Shown here one piece after another: positions 17,142-25,063 of a stretch of DNA of 35,710 nucleotides (the stretch's first letter is position 1; each line of letters opens with the position of its first letter). The notes beneath the pieces are model-generated. The model made no database searches. It saw nothing but the letters and a program-made list of their open reading frames with translations, and was not told where the DNA came from. Made by a program: the position numbers and the translations under genes. Source of the DNA: an uncultured Rhodospirillales bacterium. Its GTDB lineage: Bacteria; Pseudomonadota; Alphaproteobacteria; Rhodospirillales; CAJXLG01. The stretch covers positions 1-35,710 of the forward strand of contig CAJXLG010000005.1 in the NCBI GenBank assembly GCA_913055885.1, in the 5' to 3' direction.

Positions 17142-18065
17142 ATGCGTGGTTTCCTGGCGGCCCTCGCCCTTCTCATCGCCGCTTTCGCGGTGCCGGCCAC
17201 GGCCGCCGGCGAGGCGAAGTACCTCGTGGGCTTTGCCCAGGACGACATGAGCAACGACTGGCGGGCCGCCCAGGTGCGCGCCGTCGAGAAGGCCTTCGCC
17301 GACCATCCCGACATCGGCTTCACCCACACCGACGCCGGCGGCAGCACGGCGCGCAACGTCATGGACATCGAGCGCCTGGTGGAGCGGGGCATCGACCTGC
17401 TCATGGTGAGCCCGCGCAACAAGCGCGCCATGACCCCGGCCATCGCCCGGGTCCACCGCCGGGGCATCCCGGTGGTGCTCCTCACGCGGCGCATCGCCAA
17501 TGACGCCTACACCACCTTCATCGCCCCCGACGATGCCGCCATCGCCCGCCGCGCCGGCAACGTCCTGGCGAGGGCCCTGGACGGCGAGGGCCGGGTGCTC
17601 ATGCTCAAGGGCGTGCCCACCGCCACCACGGCCGTGGCGCGCACGCGCGGCTTCAAGGAGGCCATCGCCGACGATCCGGGCATCCGCCTCGTGGCCAGCC
17701 GCGCCGCCAACTACAAACGCCAGGACGCCATCCGCGCCATGGAAAAGGTCATGGCCGAGGGCATCGCCTTCGACGCCATCTTCGCCCAGAGCGACAGCAT
17801 GGCCGTCGGCGCCCGCATCGCCCTGCGCGCCCACGACCGCGACCCGCACAACGTGCCCATGGTGGGCATCGACTACATCCGGGCGGCGCGTCAGGCCATC
17901 CGCGACGGCACCCAGGTGGCGAGTTTCACCTACCCCACCTGCGCCAAGCCCGCCGCCCGCATCGCCGCCCGCATCCTGCACGGCGAGGACGTGCCGCGCC
18001 AGGTGACGGTGGAAAGCACCATGGTGACGAAGGAAAACGTGGAGGCGGTGGAGCCCATATTCTGA
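17142..18065 (+). CDS. Type 1 periplasmic binding protein (sugar-binding, ribose/galactose-like)
   Basis: This 307-aa exported protein has the signal peptide MRGFLAALALLIAAFAVPATAA. The mature part has the Peripla_BP_4 pattern: YLVGFAQDDMSNDWR, AGGSTARNVMDIERLVERGIDLLMVSP, GIPVVLLTR, FIAPDDAAIARRAG, DAIFAQSDSMAVGA and VPMVGIDYIRAA. It would bind a sugar or sugar-like ligand in the periplasm. No ABC permease or ATPase is next to it, so it may work with distant transport genes or as a sensory binding protein (LuxP/TorT-like). The ATG 17142 is chosen because the TTG at 17109 would place 11 non-signal residues ahead of the leader. Confidence 0.85.
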   Translation: MRGFLAALALLIAAFAVPATAAGEAKYLVGFAQDDMSNDWRAAQVRAVEKAFADHPDIGFTHTDAGGSTARNVMDIERLVERGIDLLMVSPRNKRAMTPAIARVHRRGIPVVLLTRRIANDAYTTFIAPDDAAIARRAGNVLARALDGEGRVLMLKGVPTATTAVARTRGFKEAIADDPGIRLVASRAANYKRQDAIRAMEKVMAEGIAFDAIFAQSDSMAVGARIALRAHDRDPHNVPMVGIDYIRAARQAIRDGTQVASFTYPTCAKPAARIAARILHGEDVPRQVTVESTMVTKENVEAVEPIF

Positions 18066-18160
18066 AGGTTCTATCTTCGATTTTACTAAAATAAAACCAC
18101 AGGAACGCGCCGTTACTACGCGCTTTCGATCCCCGGGGCTAAAAAGAAACCCTCTATCGA
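18066..18160. other. AT-rich intergenic control region with palindrome ATTTTACTAAAAT
   Basis: Directly after the binding-protein gene, about 35 bp are strikingly AT-rich for this genome and contain the perfect odd palindrome ATTTTA-C-TAAAAT (18080-18092). CGAT-containing repeats (CTATCTTCGAT and CTATCGAT) and the direct repeat GCCGTTAC (18109-18116 and 18165-18172) follow. No hairpin-plus-T-tract terminator is seen. Confidence 0.4.
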
Positions 18161-18189
18161 TTGTGCCGTTACCCCCACCCGGTTACGAT
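18161..18189 (+). promoter_or_regulatory. Predicted promoter of the small-protein/YeiH cassette
   Basis: TTGTGC (18161-18166) and TACGAT (18184-18189) are 17 bp apart; each matches 4 of 6 consensus bases. The predicted start near 18196 gives a leader of about 50 nt before the first gene. Confidence 0.45.
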
Positions 18190-18247
18190 CCTGTTGCGTC
18201 GATTCGGGACAAGGGGGCGGGGCACCATCGATCAAGGGGGTAGCGCC

Positions 18248-18454
18248 ATGACCGCATCCACCGAAAGCGCCGAGCCCGAAATCCACACGGAGGAGGCGAT
18301 TCTCGATGACGACAGCCGGCCGTCGCGGCTCGGCACCGCCGAGCCCTGGGCCGGCTGGGAGACCCGGTTGTGCCTGTGGAGCATCGCCATCGGCATCGCC
18401 GGGCTCATCGTCCTGGGGCTGCTCATCAACCTTTTCGTCCTGCCGTCGGCATGA
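18248..18454 (+). CDS. Small single-pass membrane protein, unknown function
   Basis: The 68-aa product has an acidic N-terminal half (ESAEPEIHTEEAILDDD), then one transmembrane helix near the C-terminus (LWSIAIGIAGLIVLGLLINL). AAGGGGG lies upstream of the ATG at 18248. The stop overlaps the next ATG (ATGA), and the transporter follows, so it could be an accessory subunit of that carrier. I do not recognise a family. Confidence 0.7.
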   Translation: MTASTESAEPEIHTEEAILDDDSRPSRLGTAEPWAGWETRLCLWSIAIGIAGLIVLGLLINLFVLPSA

Positions 18455-18735
18455 CCGGGGGAAAGGCCGTGAAGGCGGATCTTGAATTCGCCCTGGTCCA
18501 CGACGGCCGGCAGTGGGTGGCGCGCGGCCGGGACGCGGCGGGCACGCCCGTGATGGCACGCGGCGAATCCCTGCCCGCCCTGGACGACGATTTGGCGGCG
18601 GCGCTCGCCGTCAACCAGGGGTGCAAGGGACAGACCCTGACCATCTTCATGGGCTTCGATACCCGCACCCTGCCCGCCTGGCTGCGCCAGTACAGCCCCC
18701 ACTACTTCAACCGGTTCGTCACCCTCACACCCTGA
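18451..18735 (+). CDS. Conserved hypothetical protein (possibly DUF5395-like)
   Basis: This 94-aa soluble protein has LEFALVHDGRQWVARG followed by GESLPALDDDLAAAL and LTIFMGFDTRTLP, then an aromatic end YSPHYFNRFV. The start at ATG 18451 is set by overlap with the preceding stop. From memory it resembles a DUF5395-type family seen next to sulfate-exporter-like carriers; this assignment is tentative. It may be a cytoplasmic regulatory partner of the transporter 28 nt downstream. Confidence 0.65.
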   Translation: MTGGKAVKADLEFALVHDGRQWVARGRDAAGTPVMARGESLPALDDDLAAALAVNQGCKGQTLTIFMGFDTRTLPAWLRQYSPHYFNRFVTLTP

Positions 18736-18763
18736 ACCAGGGCGCGGCATCAGAGGGGGGATC

Positions 18764-20230
18764 ATGGAAGGCGTGAACCGCAAGTGGTATTCCGGCATGG
18801 CCACGAACGAGGACTGGTGGGCCGTGTGGCTGGGGCTCATCCTGTTCGCGGCCGGGCTGTTCTCCATCGGCCGCATCGACCTGGTGGGCTGGATGGTGGA
18901 GACCAGCGTCTGGACGTGGGGCGACTTCTCCTTCAGCAACGCCCTCGATGTCACCCGCTACGAGGGCTGGCATCCGCTGGCCGGTCTGCTCATGGCTTAC
19001 GTCGTCTTCACGGCGCTCACGTGCCTGGGCGCCTGGTCCATGAAATTCAACGTCAGGCGCTTCTGGGCCGGCTGGACGGTGCTTTTCGTCCTCGCCTGGG
19101 CCTGCTGGATCATCGGGCACGAGGCCCATTTCGCCGTGCCCGTGAACGCGTGGGACGAGCACGGGCTCACCTGGGGCCTGTCCCTGGGCGGCGGCTTTTC
19201 CTACATCCTGGCGCTCGCCGTGGGGCTCATCATCGGCAACTTCATCAAGCCCCTGGCCGGCTTCCTGCACGAGGCCGCCAAGCCCGAATGGTTCATCAAG
19301 ACGGCCATCGTCTATCTCGGCATCAAGGTGGGCGTGAAGTCCATGGACGCCGCCGACAAGACCCTGGAGCTGGCGCTTGCCGGGGCGGCGGCGGTTTTCG
19401 TCGCCTATCTGCTGTTCTGGCCCATCGTCTATGCCCTGGGCCGGCGCGCCTTCAGGCTGCCGCGCGACGCGGCGGCGGTGCTGTCGTCGGGCATCTCCAT
19501 CTGCGGCGTCTCCGCCGCCATCGCCACGGCCGGGGCCATCCGGGCGCGGCCCGTGCTGCCTGTCATGGTCTCCATGCTCATCGTCATCTTCGCCATGATC
19601 GAGCTGGTGGTGCTGCCCGGGTTCTACACCTGGGTGGCGCCGGACCAGCCCATCGTCAACGGCGCCGCCATGGGCATGACCGTCAAGACGGACGGCGCCG
19701 ATGCCGCGGCCGGCGCCTTCCTGGAAGAGCTCATGCGCAGCAGTGCCGCCGCGCGCGGCACCCACTGGGAGCCGGGCTGGATCGTCACCTCGGCCATCAT
19801 GACCAAGATCTGGATCGACATGTTCATCGGCCTGTGGGCCTTCCTGCTGGCCATCGTCTGGGTGCGCAAGGTGGAGCACCAGCCCGGCCGCAGCCATGTC
19901 GGGCCCTCGGAGATCTGGCACCGCTTCCCCAAGTTCGTCATCGGCTATCTCATCACCTGGTTCGCCTACCTGGCCATCCTGGCGTTCCTGCCCGAGTTCA
20001 CGGCGGCCGCCAAGCCGGGGGCGGAGGTGGTGGAAGGCCCCATGCGCAAGATGATGTTCATGCTCACCTTCGTCTCCATCGGCACCATCACCGACTTCTC
20101 CAAGCTGAAGGGCATGGGGCGCCTGGCGCTGCTTTATGCCGTCGCGCTGTTCGTCATCATCGCGCCGCTGGCCTATTTCATCGCCTGGCTGTTCCACCGG
20201 GGCATGATGCCACCCACGGTGGGCGGCTGA
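18764..20230 (+). CDS. Putative sulfate exporter family transporter (YeiH/UPF0324, long form)
   Basis: This 488-aa integral membrane protein has the YeiH-family core: FIKTAIVYLGIKVGVKSM, LSSGISICGVSAAIATAGAI and a C-terminal MLTFVSIGTITDFSKLKGMG. It is about 140 residues longer than E. coli YeiH. The extra length comprises N-terminal TM helices (WWAVWLGLILFAAGLF, plus two more) and a central loop (residues 295-335). About 11 to 12 TM helices are evident. The substrate is unproven; homologues are annotated as sulfate exporters. It is the last gene of the three-gene cassette and is followed by a strong terminator. Confidence 0.85.
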   Translation: MEGVNRKWYSGMATNEDWWAVWLGLILFAAGLFSIGRIDLVGWMVETSVWTWGDFSFSNALDVTRYEGWHPLAGLLMAYVVFTALTCLGAWSMKFNVRRFWAGWTVLFVLAWACWIIGHEAHFAVPVNAWDEHGLTWGLSLGGGFSYILALAVGLIIGNFIKPLAGFLHEAAKPEWFIKTAIVYLGIKVGVKSMDAADKTLELALAGAAAVFVAYLLFWPIVYALGRRAFRLPRDAAAVLSSGISICGVSAAIATAGAIRARPVLPVMVSMLIVIFAMIELVVLPGFYTWVAPDQPIVNGAAMGMTVKTDGADAAAGAFLEELMRSSAAARGTHWEPGWIVTSAIMTKIWIDMFIGLWAFLLAIVWVRKVEHQPGRSHVGPSEIWHRFPKFVIGYLITWFAYLAILAFLPEFTAAAKPGAEVVEGPMRKMMFMLTFVSIGTITDFSKLKGMGRLALLYAVALFVIIAPLAYFIAWLFHRGMMPPTVGG

Positions 20231-20254
20231 CCGCCGGTCCGCCTGGGCCGTTCC

Positions 20255-20294
20255 GCCGCCCGGCCGGGTGCCCCCTGGCCGGGCGGCGTCTTTT
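20255..20294 (+). terminator. Rho-independent terminator
   Basis: A perfect 11-bp stem GCCGCCCGGCC/GGCCGGGCGGC with an 11-nt loop is followed by GTCTTTT. It ends the YeiH cassette; its T-tract abuts the stop codon of the convergent kinase gene. Confidence 0.85.
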
Positions 20295-22183
20295 CAGGTC
20301 GTTTCCGGCCACTCGGGAAGCATCACGGTCACGGTGGTGCCTTCCCCGGGCGTCGAGGCGATGCGCAGGCTGCCGCCGTGCCGGGCGACGATGGCGTTGC
20401 ACAGGGCCAGGCCGACGCCGGTGCCGGGATAGGTGTCGGCCGTGTGCAGGCGGCGGAAGGGCTGGAAAATGATGTCCTGGTATGCCGGGGCGATGCCCTC
20501 GCCGTTGTCGGTGACGTGCACGGCGTGGCCGTCGGCCGTGGGCTCGGCGCTCACGTGAACGTGCGGCGTGCGGTTCCCGGGGACGAATTTCACGGCGTTG
20601 GAGAGAAGGTTTTCGAAAACGCTGTAGAGCTGGCCCGGGTCGCCGTGGACCGTGGGCAGGGGGGCGACGTGGATCACGGCGTCGGGGCGCGTCAGCCGGT
20701 CGCGGGCCGTCGCCACCGTGTGGTTGAGGTCCACGGGCTCGGCGCGCTGGGTCTGGCGCGACACCTGGAGATATTCCGCCACGTCGGCCACCAGGTCCTT
20801 CATCTGCCGGGCGCCGGCGACGAGATAGTCGATGTACTGGTCGGCGTCCGCGCCCAGCTCGCCCTTGTAGCGGCGCTTGAGAAGCTGGGCGTAGCTGGCG
20901 ACGTTGCGCAGCGGCTCCTGGAGGTCGTGGCTCGCCATGTAGGTGAAACGTTCCAGGTCGGCATTGGTGCGGGTGAGGAGATCAACACTCTCGCGCAGGG
21001 CCTCCTCGCGCTCGCGCACGGTCCGGTCCATGCCGTCAAAGGCCCGGGCCAGGCGGGCCACCTCGTCGTTGCCGGCGGGGGGCGGCGGCGCGGCCTCCGG
21101 CGCCTCGCCCGATTCCAGCATGCGCACCCGCGTCAAGAGGTCCCGCAGCGGCCGGCTGATCATGCGGTCCAGGAGCCACGCCCCGAGCGGCGCCAGCACC
21201 AGCGCCGTCATCGCCAGCACGCCGAGGGTGATCCAGGCCAGGCGGCTCCGCTGGACCATCAACTGTGCCTTGGGCAGGCCCACCAGCAGGGCCGCGCTGC
21301 CGCCGCCGTCGAGGGTCACCCGCGCCCCCGCCAGGAAGGTGTCGGGTCGCTGGATGGTCAAGGGGGCGGCGTCGCCGTCGGCGATGGCGCGCAGGCTGGG
21401 CAGGCTGCCCGGGGAAAGGCCGGGCGGCACGGCGGGCCCGTTCTTCATGTGCACGGGCCCGTCCGGCAGCATCATGGACAGGCCCAGGCGGTAGCGACCG
21501 GCGATCCGGGCCAGGGCCTGCGGCCGCAGCAGCCGGATCACCCGCAGCGTCCCGGCCCGCGCGCCGGACCCGTTGTCCGGCCGGCTCACGCGCGCCACCG
21601 CTTCCAGCGCCAGGCCCTCGCGCGCCGCCCAGGTCACCACTTCGCCGCTGGCGGCGCGCATGGGCGTTTTAAGCAGTCCCGGGGCGGGCACCGTCCGCGC
21701 TTTCCGCGCGCCCGGGGGCTGGTGTCGCAGCACCGGCTCGCCGCCGGCGTAGGAGCGGAAGGCGGTGAGCGGCGGCGCGCCGGGCCGCGCGGCGTACAGG
21801 GCCGCCACGCCCTCCGCCCCGGCGTAGACGGCGGCGAAGTCGAGATGCGCCGCCTGCGCCCGCCGGCGCAGCACCCGCGCCAGGCGGCGCTTTTCCGGGT
21901 CGAAAATCAGCTCGCGGTAGGATTCCGGATCCTCGTACCGGGCGATCAGATGGGCCGTGGCGACAACGTCTTTCTGGGACGCCAGGGTCCCGGCCGTCGC
22001 GCCCAGGCTTTCGCGGCGACTCTCCATCTCCGCCGCGACGGCCCGGAAGCCGCTTTCCACCAGGTTCCGGAAGGTTTCCCGGTGGATGGCCTGGAGCTGC
22101 CACACCACCAGACCGGCCAGGAGCCCCAGAACCAGGAGCACCGACCCCAGCCATGTGAGCAGCAGCTTGTGGCGAACGGACAT
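20294..22183 (-). CDS. Membrane sensor histidine kinase (orphan)
   Basis: The 629-aa product has TM1 at about residues 8-30 (LLLTWLGSVLLVLGLLAGLVV), a large periplasmic sensor of about 280 residues of unrecognised family, and TM2 (ITLGVLAMTALVLAPLGAWLL). A HAMP linker (ISRPLRDLLTRVRMLE) follows, then HisKA (MASHDLQEPLRNVASYAQLL, phospho-His about H419) and HATPase (N box ENLLSNAVKF, G1 DNGEGI, F box FQPFRRL, G2 GTGVGLAL). The HDLQEPLR type is shared with bacteriophytochrome-like kinases. The ATG 22183 with GGAGG is preferred over the ORF-track start at 22210. No response regulator is adjacent. Confidence 0.93.
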   Translation of the reverse strand: MSVRHKLLLTWLGSVLLVLGLLAGLVVWQLQAIHRETFRNLVESGFRAVAAEMESRRESLGATAGTLASQKDVVATAHLIARYEDPESYRELIFDPEKRRLARVLRRRAQAAHLDFAAVYAGAEGVAALYAARPGAPPLTAFRSYAGGEPVLRHQPPGARKARTVPAPGLLKTPMRAASGEVVTWAAREGLALEAVARVSRPDNGSGARAGTLRVIRLLRPQALARIAGRYRLGLSMMLPDGPVHMKNGPAVPPGLSPGSLPSLRAIADGDAAPLTIQRPDTFLAGARVTLDGGGSAALLVGLPKAQLMVQRSRLAWITLGVLAMTALVLAPLGAWLLDRMISRPLRDLLTRVRMLESGEAPEAAPPPPAGNDEVARLARAFDGMDRTVREREEALRESVDLLTRTNADLERFTYMASHDLQEPLRNVASYAQLLKRRYKGELGADADQYIDYLVAGARQMKDLVADVAEYLQVSRQTQRAEPVDLNHTVATARDRLTRPDAVIHVAPLPTVHGDPGQLYSVFENLLSNAVKFVPGNRTPHVHVSAEPTADGHAVHVTDNGEGIAPAYQDIIFQPFRRLHTADTYPGTGVGLALCNAIVARHGGSLRIASTPGEGTTVTVMLPEWPETT

Positions 22184-22270
22184 CGGCCCTCCTGGTCCTT
22201 CTCCCCACAAGCATGCCCCGGGGCCCGGGCCGACTCAAGACGCTCACGAAAACATAAAATTGGAACGATT

Positions 22271-22288
22271 CTTAACCCTAAGGGTAAG
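22271..22288. promoter_or_regulatory. Dyad in the kinase/small-protein divergent region
   Basis: CTTAACCCTAAGGGTAAG contains the perfect dyad ACCCT-A-AGGGT within the only AT-rich part of the 234-bp divergent space (22184-22417). It is a candidate operator for both transcription units. No convincing -35/-10 pair was found beside it. Confidence 0.35.
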
Positions 22289-22417
22289 AGCCGGCCCGGG
22301 CGCTCATACCCCTGAACCCGGCCCTTATCCTCCTGCAGGGATTCCCGGCGGGCCGCGTTGTGGCAGACTGGGCCCCGTAGACAACGAACAATCCCGCTTG
22401 GCCGATGGAGACCAGCC

Positions 22418-22588
22418 ATGAAGGACGCCACGACGACCCCCGCCCCGACGAGCGCCGTTGCCCGGGCCCGCGAGACCCGCGAGCGGGTCCAGGCCCTGCG
22501 TGCCGCCATCGCCCGCTTCGACGAGATCGATCTGCACGGCATCCTGAGCAACCTGCACGGCATGCGCGCCTACGCGCGCAAGGGCTGA
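22418..22588 (+). CDS. Small paralogous protein A (56 aa), unknown function
   Basis: The product starts MKDATTTPAPTS and continues into a charged amphipathic helix (RARETRERVQALRAAIARFD) and a short second helix (EIDLHGILSNLHGMRAYARKG). There is no signal peptide or TM. It is nearly identical over its core to the next gene, so codon-level conservation supports real translation. The start ATG 22418 is chosen because the second copy begins identically (MKDA). Confidence 0.7.
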   Translation: MKDATTTPAPTSAVARARETRERVQALRAAIARFDEIDLHGILSNLHGMRAYARKG

Positions 22589-22776
22589 CGCCCCTTGCGC
22601 CGTGGCATGCGCCGGGGGAGAACGCCGGCCAGGGAGGACAGGTCATGAAGGACGCCATGACGCATCCGGCCGCCAGGAACGCGGCCGCCGACCGCGCCCG
22701 CGAGACACGGGAGCGGGTCCAGGCCCTGCGTACCGCCATCGCCCGCTTCGACGAGATCGACCTGCGCGGCATCCTG
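22466..22776 (+). repeat. Tandem duplication within the two small genes
   Basis: The 81-nt blocks 22466-22546 and 22696-22776 match at 76 of 81 positions and lie 230 bp apart. Three of the five differences are silent or conservative at protein level. Flanking gene parts have diverged, which suggests a fairly recent tandem gene duplication or ongoing gene conversion of the core. Confidence 0.8.
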
Positions 22777-22818
22777 ATGGAACTCCACGACCTGCGGCAC
22801 TTCATCCGCCGCATTTAA
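22645..22818 (+). CDS. Small paralogous protein B (57 aa), unknown function
   Basis: This second copy has MKDAMTHPAARN, the same helix RARETRERVQALRTAIARFD, then EIDLRGILMELHDLRHFIRRI. A strong AGGGAGGA ribosome-binding site precedes ATG 22645. The C-terminal sequence differs from copy A (RHFIRRI versus RAYARKG), as does the N-terminal tail. A terminator follows, so A and B form one short transcription unit divergent from the sensor kinase. Confidence 0.75.
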   Translation: MKDAMTHPAARNAAADRARETRERVQALRTAIARFDEIDLRGILMELHDLRHFIRRI

Positions 22819-22856
22819 CGGCAGGCGGCGCCGATGCGCCGGTTGCGAGGGGCAGG

Positions 22857-22890
22857 CTGCTCCGCTCCCGCCGGGAGCGGAGCAGTTTGT
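22857..22890 (+). terminator. Rho-independent terminator
   Basis: A perfect 13-bp stem CTGCTCCGCTCCC/GGGAGCGGAGCAG with a 3-nt loop is followed by TTTGTGT. It ends the small-protein unit. The stem is symmetric and could also serve the converging hyp operon, although the minus-strand side lacks a T-tract. Confidence 0.85.
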
Positions 22891-22904
22891 GTGGCCGTCC
22901 CGGA

Positions 22905-23936
22905 TCAACAGATCCGGGGCAGGGCCTCGCCGGAGAGCCAGTCCACCAGGTGCCGGCCGCCGTAGGCCGTCTCCAGCTCCACGAAGCCGTGGTCGTCGTG
23001 GACCATCTCCCCGATCCGCACGGCATCGCGCCCGAGGGGGTGCGTCTGCATGGTGGCGAGCAGGGCGTCCACCCGGCCGGGCGGGCAGACAGCGACGAGG
23101 CGGCCTTCGTTGGCGACGTGCAGCGGGTCCAGGCCCAGAAGCTCGCATGCCCCGCGCACCGGCGCCCGGACGGGGATGGCGGATTCCCGCAAAAGCATCC
23201 CCACCCCCGACTGCTGCGCGATCTCGTTCAGCGCCGCGGCCACGCCGCCGCGCGTGGGATCGCGCAGGCAGCGCAGTTCGGGCACCGCCTCCACCATCCG
23301 GCTCACCAGGCCGTGGAGGGGCGCCGAATCCGACACCACGTCGCTCTCGAAGCCCAGCCCCTCGCGCCGCGACAGCACGGCCACCCCGTGCTCGCCGATG
23401 GGCCCGGAAAGCACCACGGCGTCCCCGGGCCGGGCGTTGGCGCCGCCGACCTCGACGCCCGGCGGCACTAGGCCGACGCCCGTGGTGGTGATGTACAGGC
23501 CGTCGGCCTTGCCGCGTTCCACCACCTTGGTGTCGCCCGTCACCACGGGCACGCCGGCGGCGCGGGCGGCGCGGCCCACGCTCTCCACCACGGCGGCCAG
23601 GTCCCTGAGCGGCAGGCCCTCTTCCAGGACCAGCCCCAGCGCCAGATAGAGCGGCCGGGCGCCCGCCATGCTCACGTCGTTGATGGTGCCGTGGACGGCC
23701 AGGCTGCCGATGTCGCCGCCGGGGAAGAAGAGGGGCTGGATGACGTGGCCGTCGGTACTCATGACCATGCGCCCGCCCGGGACGTCGAAGGCGCCGAAAT
23801 CGTTGCCCTCGGCGAGAAAGGGATTGTCCAGATGGGCGCGGAACAGCTCGTCCACCAGGCGGGCCATGGCGCGGCCGCCGCCGCCGTGGCCCAGCTCCAC
23901 ACGGCCGTTTTCCAGGTCCAGGGCGGAATCCGTCAT
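22905..23936 (-). CDS. hypE: Hydrogenase expression/formation protein HypE
   Basis: HypE dehydrates its C-terminal thiocarboxamide to a thiocyanate that supplies the CN ligands of the NiFe active site. The 343-aa product has the GHGGGGRAMARLVDELF N-terminus, GTINDVSMAGA and GDTKVVERG, and ends PRIC with the essential terminal cysteine. The ORF track merges it with upstream sequence; ATG 23936 is the family start and overlaps the hypD stop (ATGA). It is the last gene of the operon. Confidence 0.96.
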   Translation of the reverse strand: MTDSALDLENGRVELGHGGGGRAMARLVDELFRAHLDNPFLAEGNDFGAFDVPGGRMVMSTDGHVIQPLFFPGGDIGSLAVHGTINDVSMAGARPLYLALGLVLEEGLPLRDLAAVVESVGRAARAAGVPVVTGDTKVVERGKADGLYITTTGVGLVPPGVEVGGANARPGDAVVLSGPIGEHGVAVLSRREGLGFESDVVSDSAPLHGLVSRMVEAVPELRCLRDPTRGGVAAALNEIAQQSGVGMLLRESAIPVRAPVRGACELLGLDPLHVANEGRLVAVCPPGRVDALLATMQTHPLGRDAVRIGEMVHDDHGFVELETAYGGRHLVDWLSGEALPRIC

Positions 23937-25063
23937 GCCGCCCCCTCCGCCGCGCTTTTGCGGCCGGCGCCGCGCCGGCGCCAGCGGGCGGCGCACGCCC
24001 CCTCCGACGATACCATGCACGCCCCCACGGGATTCTCGGGGGTGCACTCGGTGCCGAACAGCCGGCACGCCTCGGGCGCCACACGCCCCCGGATGACGCC
24101 GGGGCAGGCGCAGCCGCGCGGCTCCGGCTCCGGCGTGTCGGGCAGGGAGAAGGTGCGCTCGGCGTCGAAGGCGGCGCAGGTGTCGCGCAGGGCCAGGGCG
24201 CTGTGCGGCAGGTGGCCCAGGCCGCGCCAGGCGAAGCTTTCGCGGGGGATGAAGACGGCGTCGATGACCCGGCGTGCCTGCGGATTGCCGTCGGCGTCGA
24301 GGGCCCGGCCGTAGGCGTTGTCCACCCCCGCTTCGCCGGCGTTGACGCGCTTCACCAGCAGATACACGGCGTGCAGCAGGTCCAGGGGCTCGAAACCGGT
24401 GACCGCCACGGGCACGCCGTGGCCCTCGGCGAATTCGCGATAGGGCTCCGTGCCGATGATGGTGCTCACGTGGCCGGGCCCGATGATGCCGTCCAGCGGC
24501 GGCGCCGTGGTGTCGTCCAGGATGCCGCGCATGGCCGGCGGGGTCATGACGTGGTTGCAGAAGACGCGGAAATTGGCGAGCCCTTCCGCCGCCGCCTGCT
24601 GCACGGCGACGGCCGTGGGCGGCGTGGTGGTCTCGAAGCCGATGGCGAAGAAGACCACGGTGCGGTCCGGGTTGTCGCGGGCGAGCGTGAGGGCGTCCAG
24701 GGGGGAGTAGACGATGCGCACGTCCGCCCCGTCCGCCTTGGCGCGCATGAGGCTGCGGCCTTCCGGCCCGGGCACGCGGATCATGTCGCCGTAGGTGGCG
24801 AGGATGGTGCCCGGCTGGTCGGCGATATGAAGCGCCCCGGCCAGGCGGCTTACGGGCAGCACGCACACGGGGCACCCCGGTCCGTGGATGAGGCGCACCT
24901 GGGGCGGCAGCAGGGCGTCCAGGCCGTGGCGGGCGATGGCGTGGGTGTGGCCGCCGCAGAACTCCATCAGGCGGTAGGTGGCCTCCGGCGCCACCGTCCC
25001 GGCGATGGTGGCGGCCAGGTCCTTCACCCGGCCGGGATCGCGGAAGGCGTCCCCCGCCGTCAC
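23933..25063 (-). CDS. hypD: Hydrogenase formation protein HypD
   Basis: This Fe-S scaffold works with HypC to assemble Fe(CN)2CO. The product is 376 aa with MEFCGGHTHAIARHG (C36), GPGCPVCVLP (C64, C67), FFAIGFETTTPPTA and the C-terminal cysteine set for the 4Fe-4S cluster (GCACPG...CRLFGTECTP...GACMVSSEGAC). It starts four bases inside hypC (ATGA). Confidence 0.97.
   Translation of the reverse strand: MTAGDAFRDPGRVKDLAATIAGTVAPEATYRLMEFCGGHTHAIARHGLDALLPPQVRLIHGPGCPVCVLPVSRLAGALHIADQPGTILATYGDMIRVPGPEGRSLMRAKADGADVRIVYSPLDALTLARDNPDRTVVFFAIGFETTTPPTAVAVQQAAAEGLANFRVFCNHVMTPPAMRGILDDTTAPPLDGIIGPGHVSTIIGTEPYREFAEGHGVPVAVTGFEPLDLLHAVYLLVKRVNAGEAGVDNAYGRALDADGNPQARRVIDAVFIPRESFAWRGLGHLPHSALALRDTCAAFDAERTFSLPDTPEPEPRGCACPGVIRGRVAPEACRLFGTECTPENPVGACMVSSEGACAARWRRRGAGRKSAAEGAA

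Noticed and set aside
22260-22290. Possible EcfG (general stress sigma) promoter GGAAC-N17 ahead of the small genes
   Set aside because: The -35 GGAAC is present but no CGTT-like -10 is found at the right spacing.
20378-22315. 645-aa plus-strand ORF opposite the sensor kinase
   Set aside because: It is an antisense shadow; the minus-strand frame has all kinase boxes in order.
22857-22890. Hairpin considered as a CRISPR or mobile-element end
   Set aside because: It is a single copy with a T-rich tail at the end of a short operon, so a terminator explains it. No CRISPR array or insertion sequence was seen in the window.
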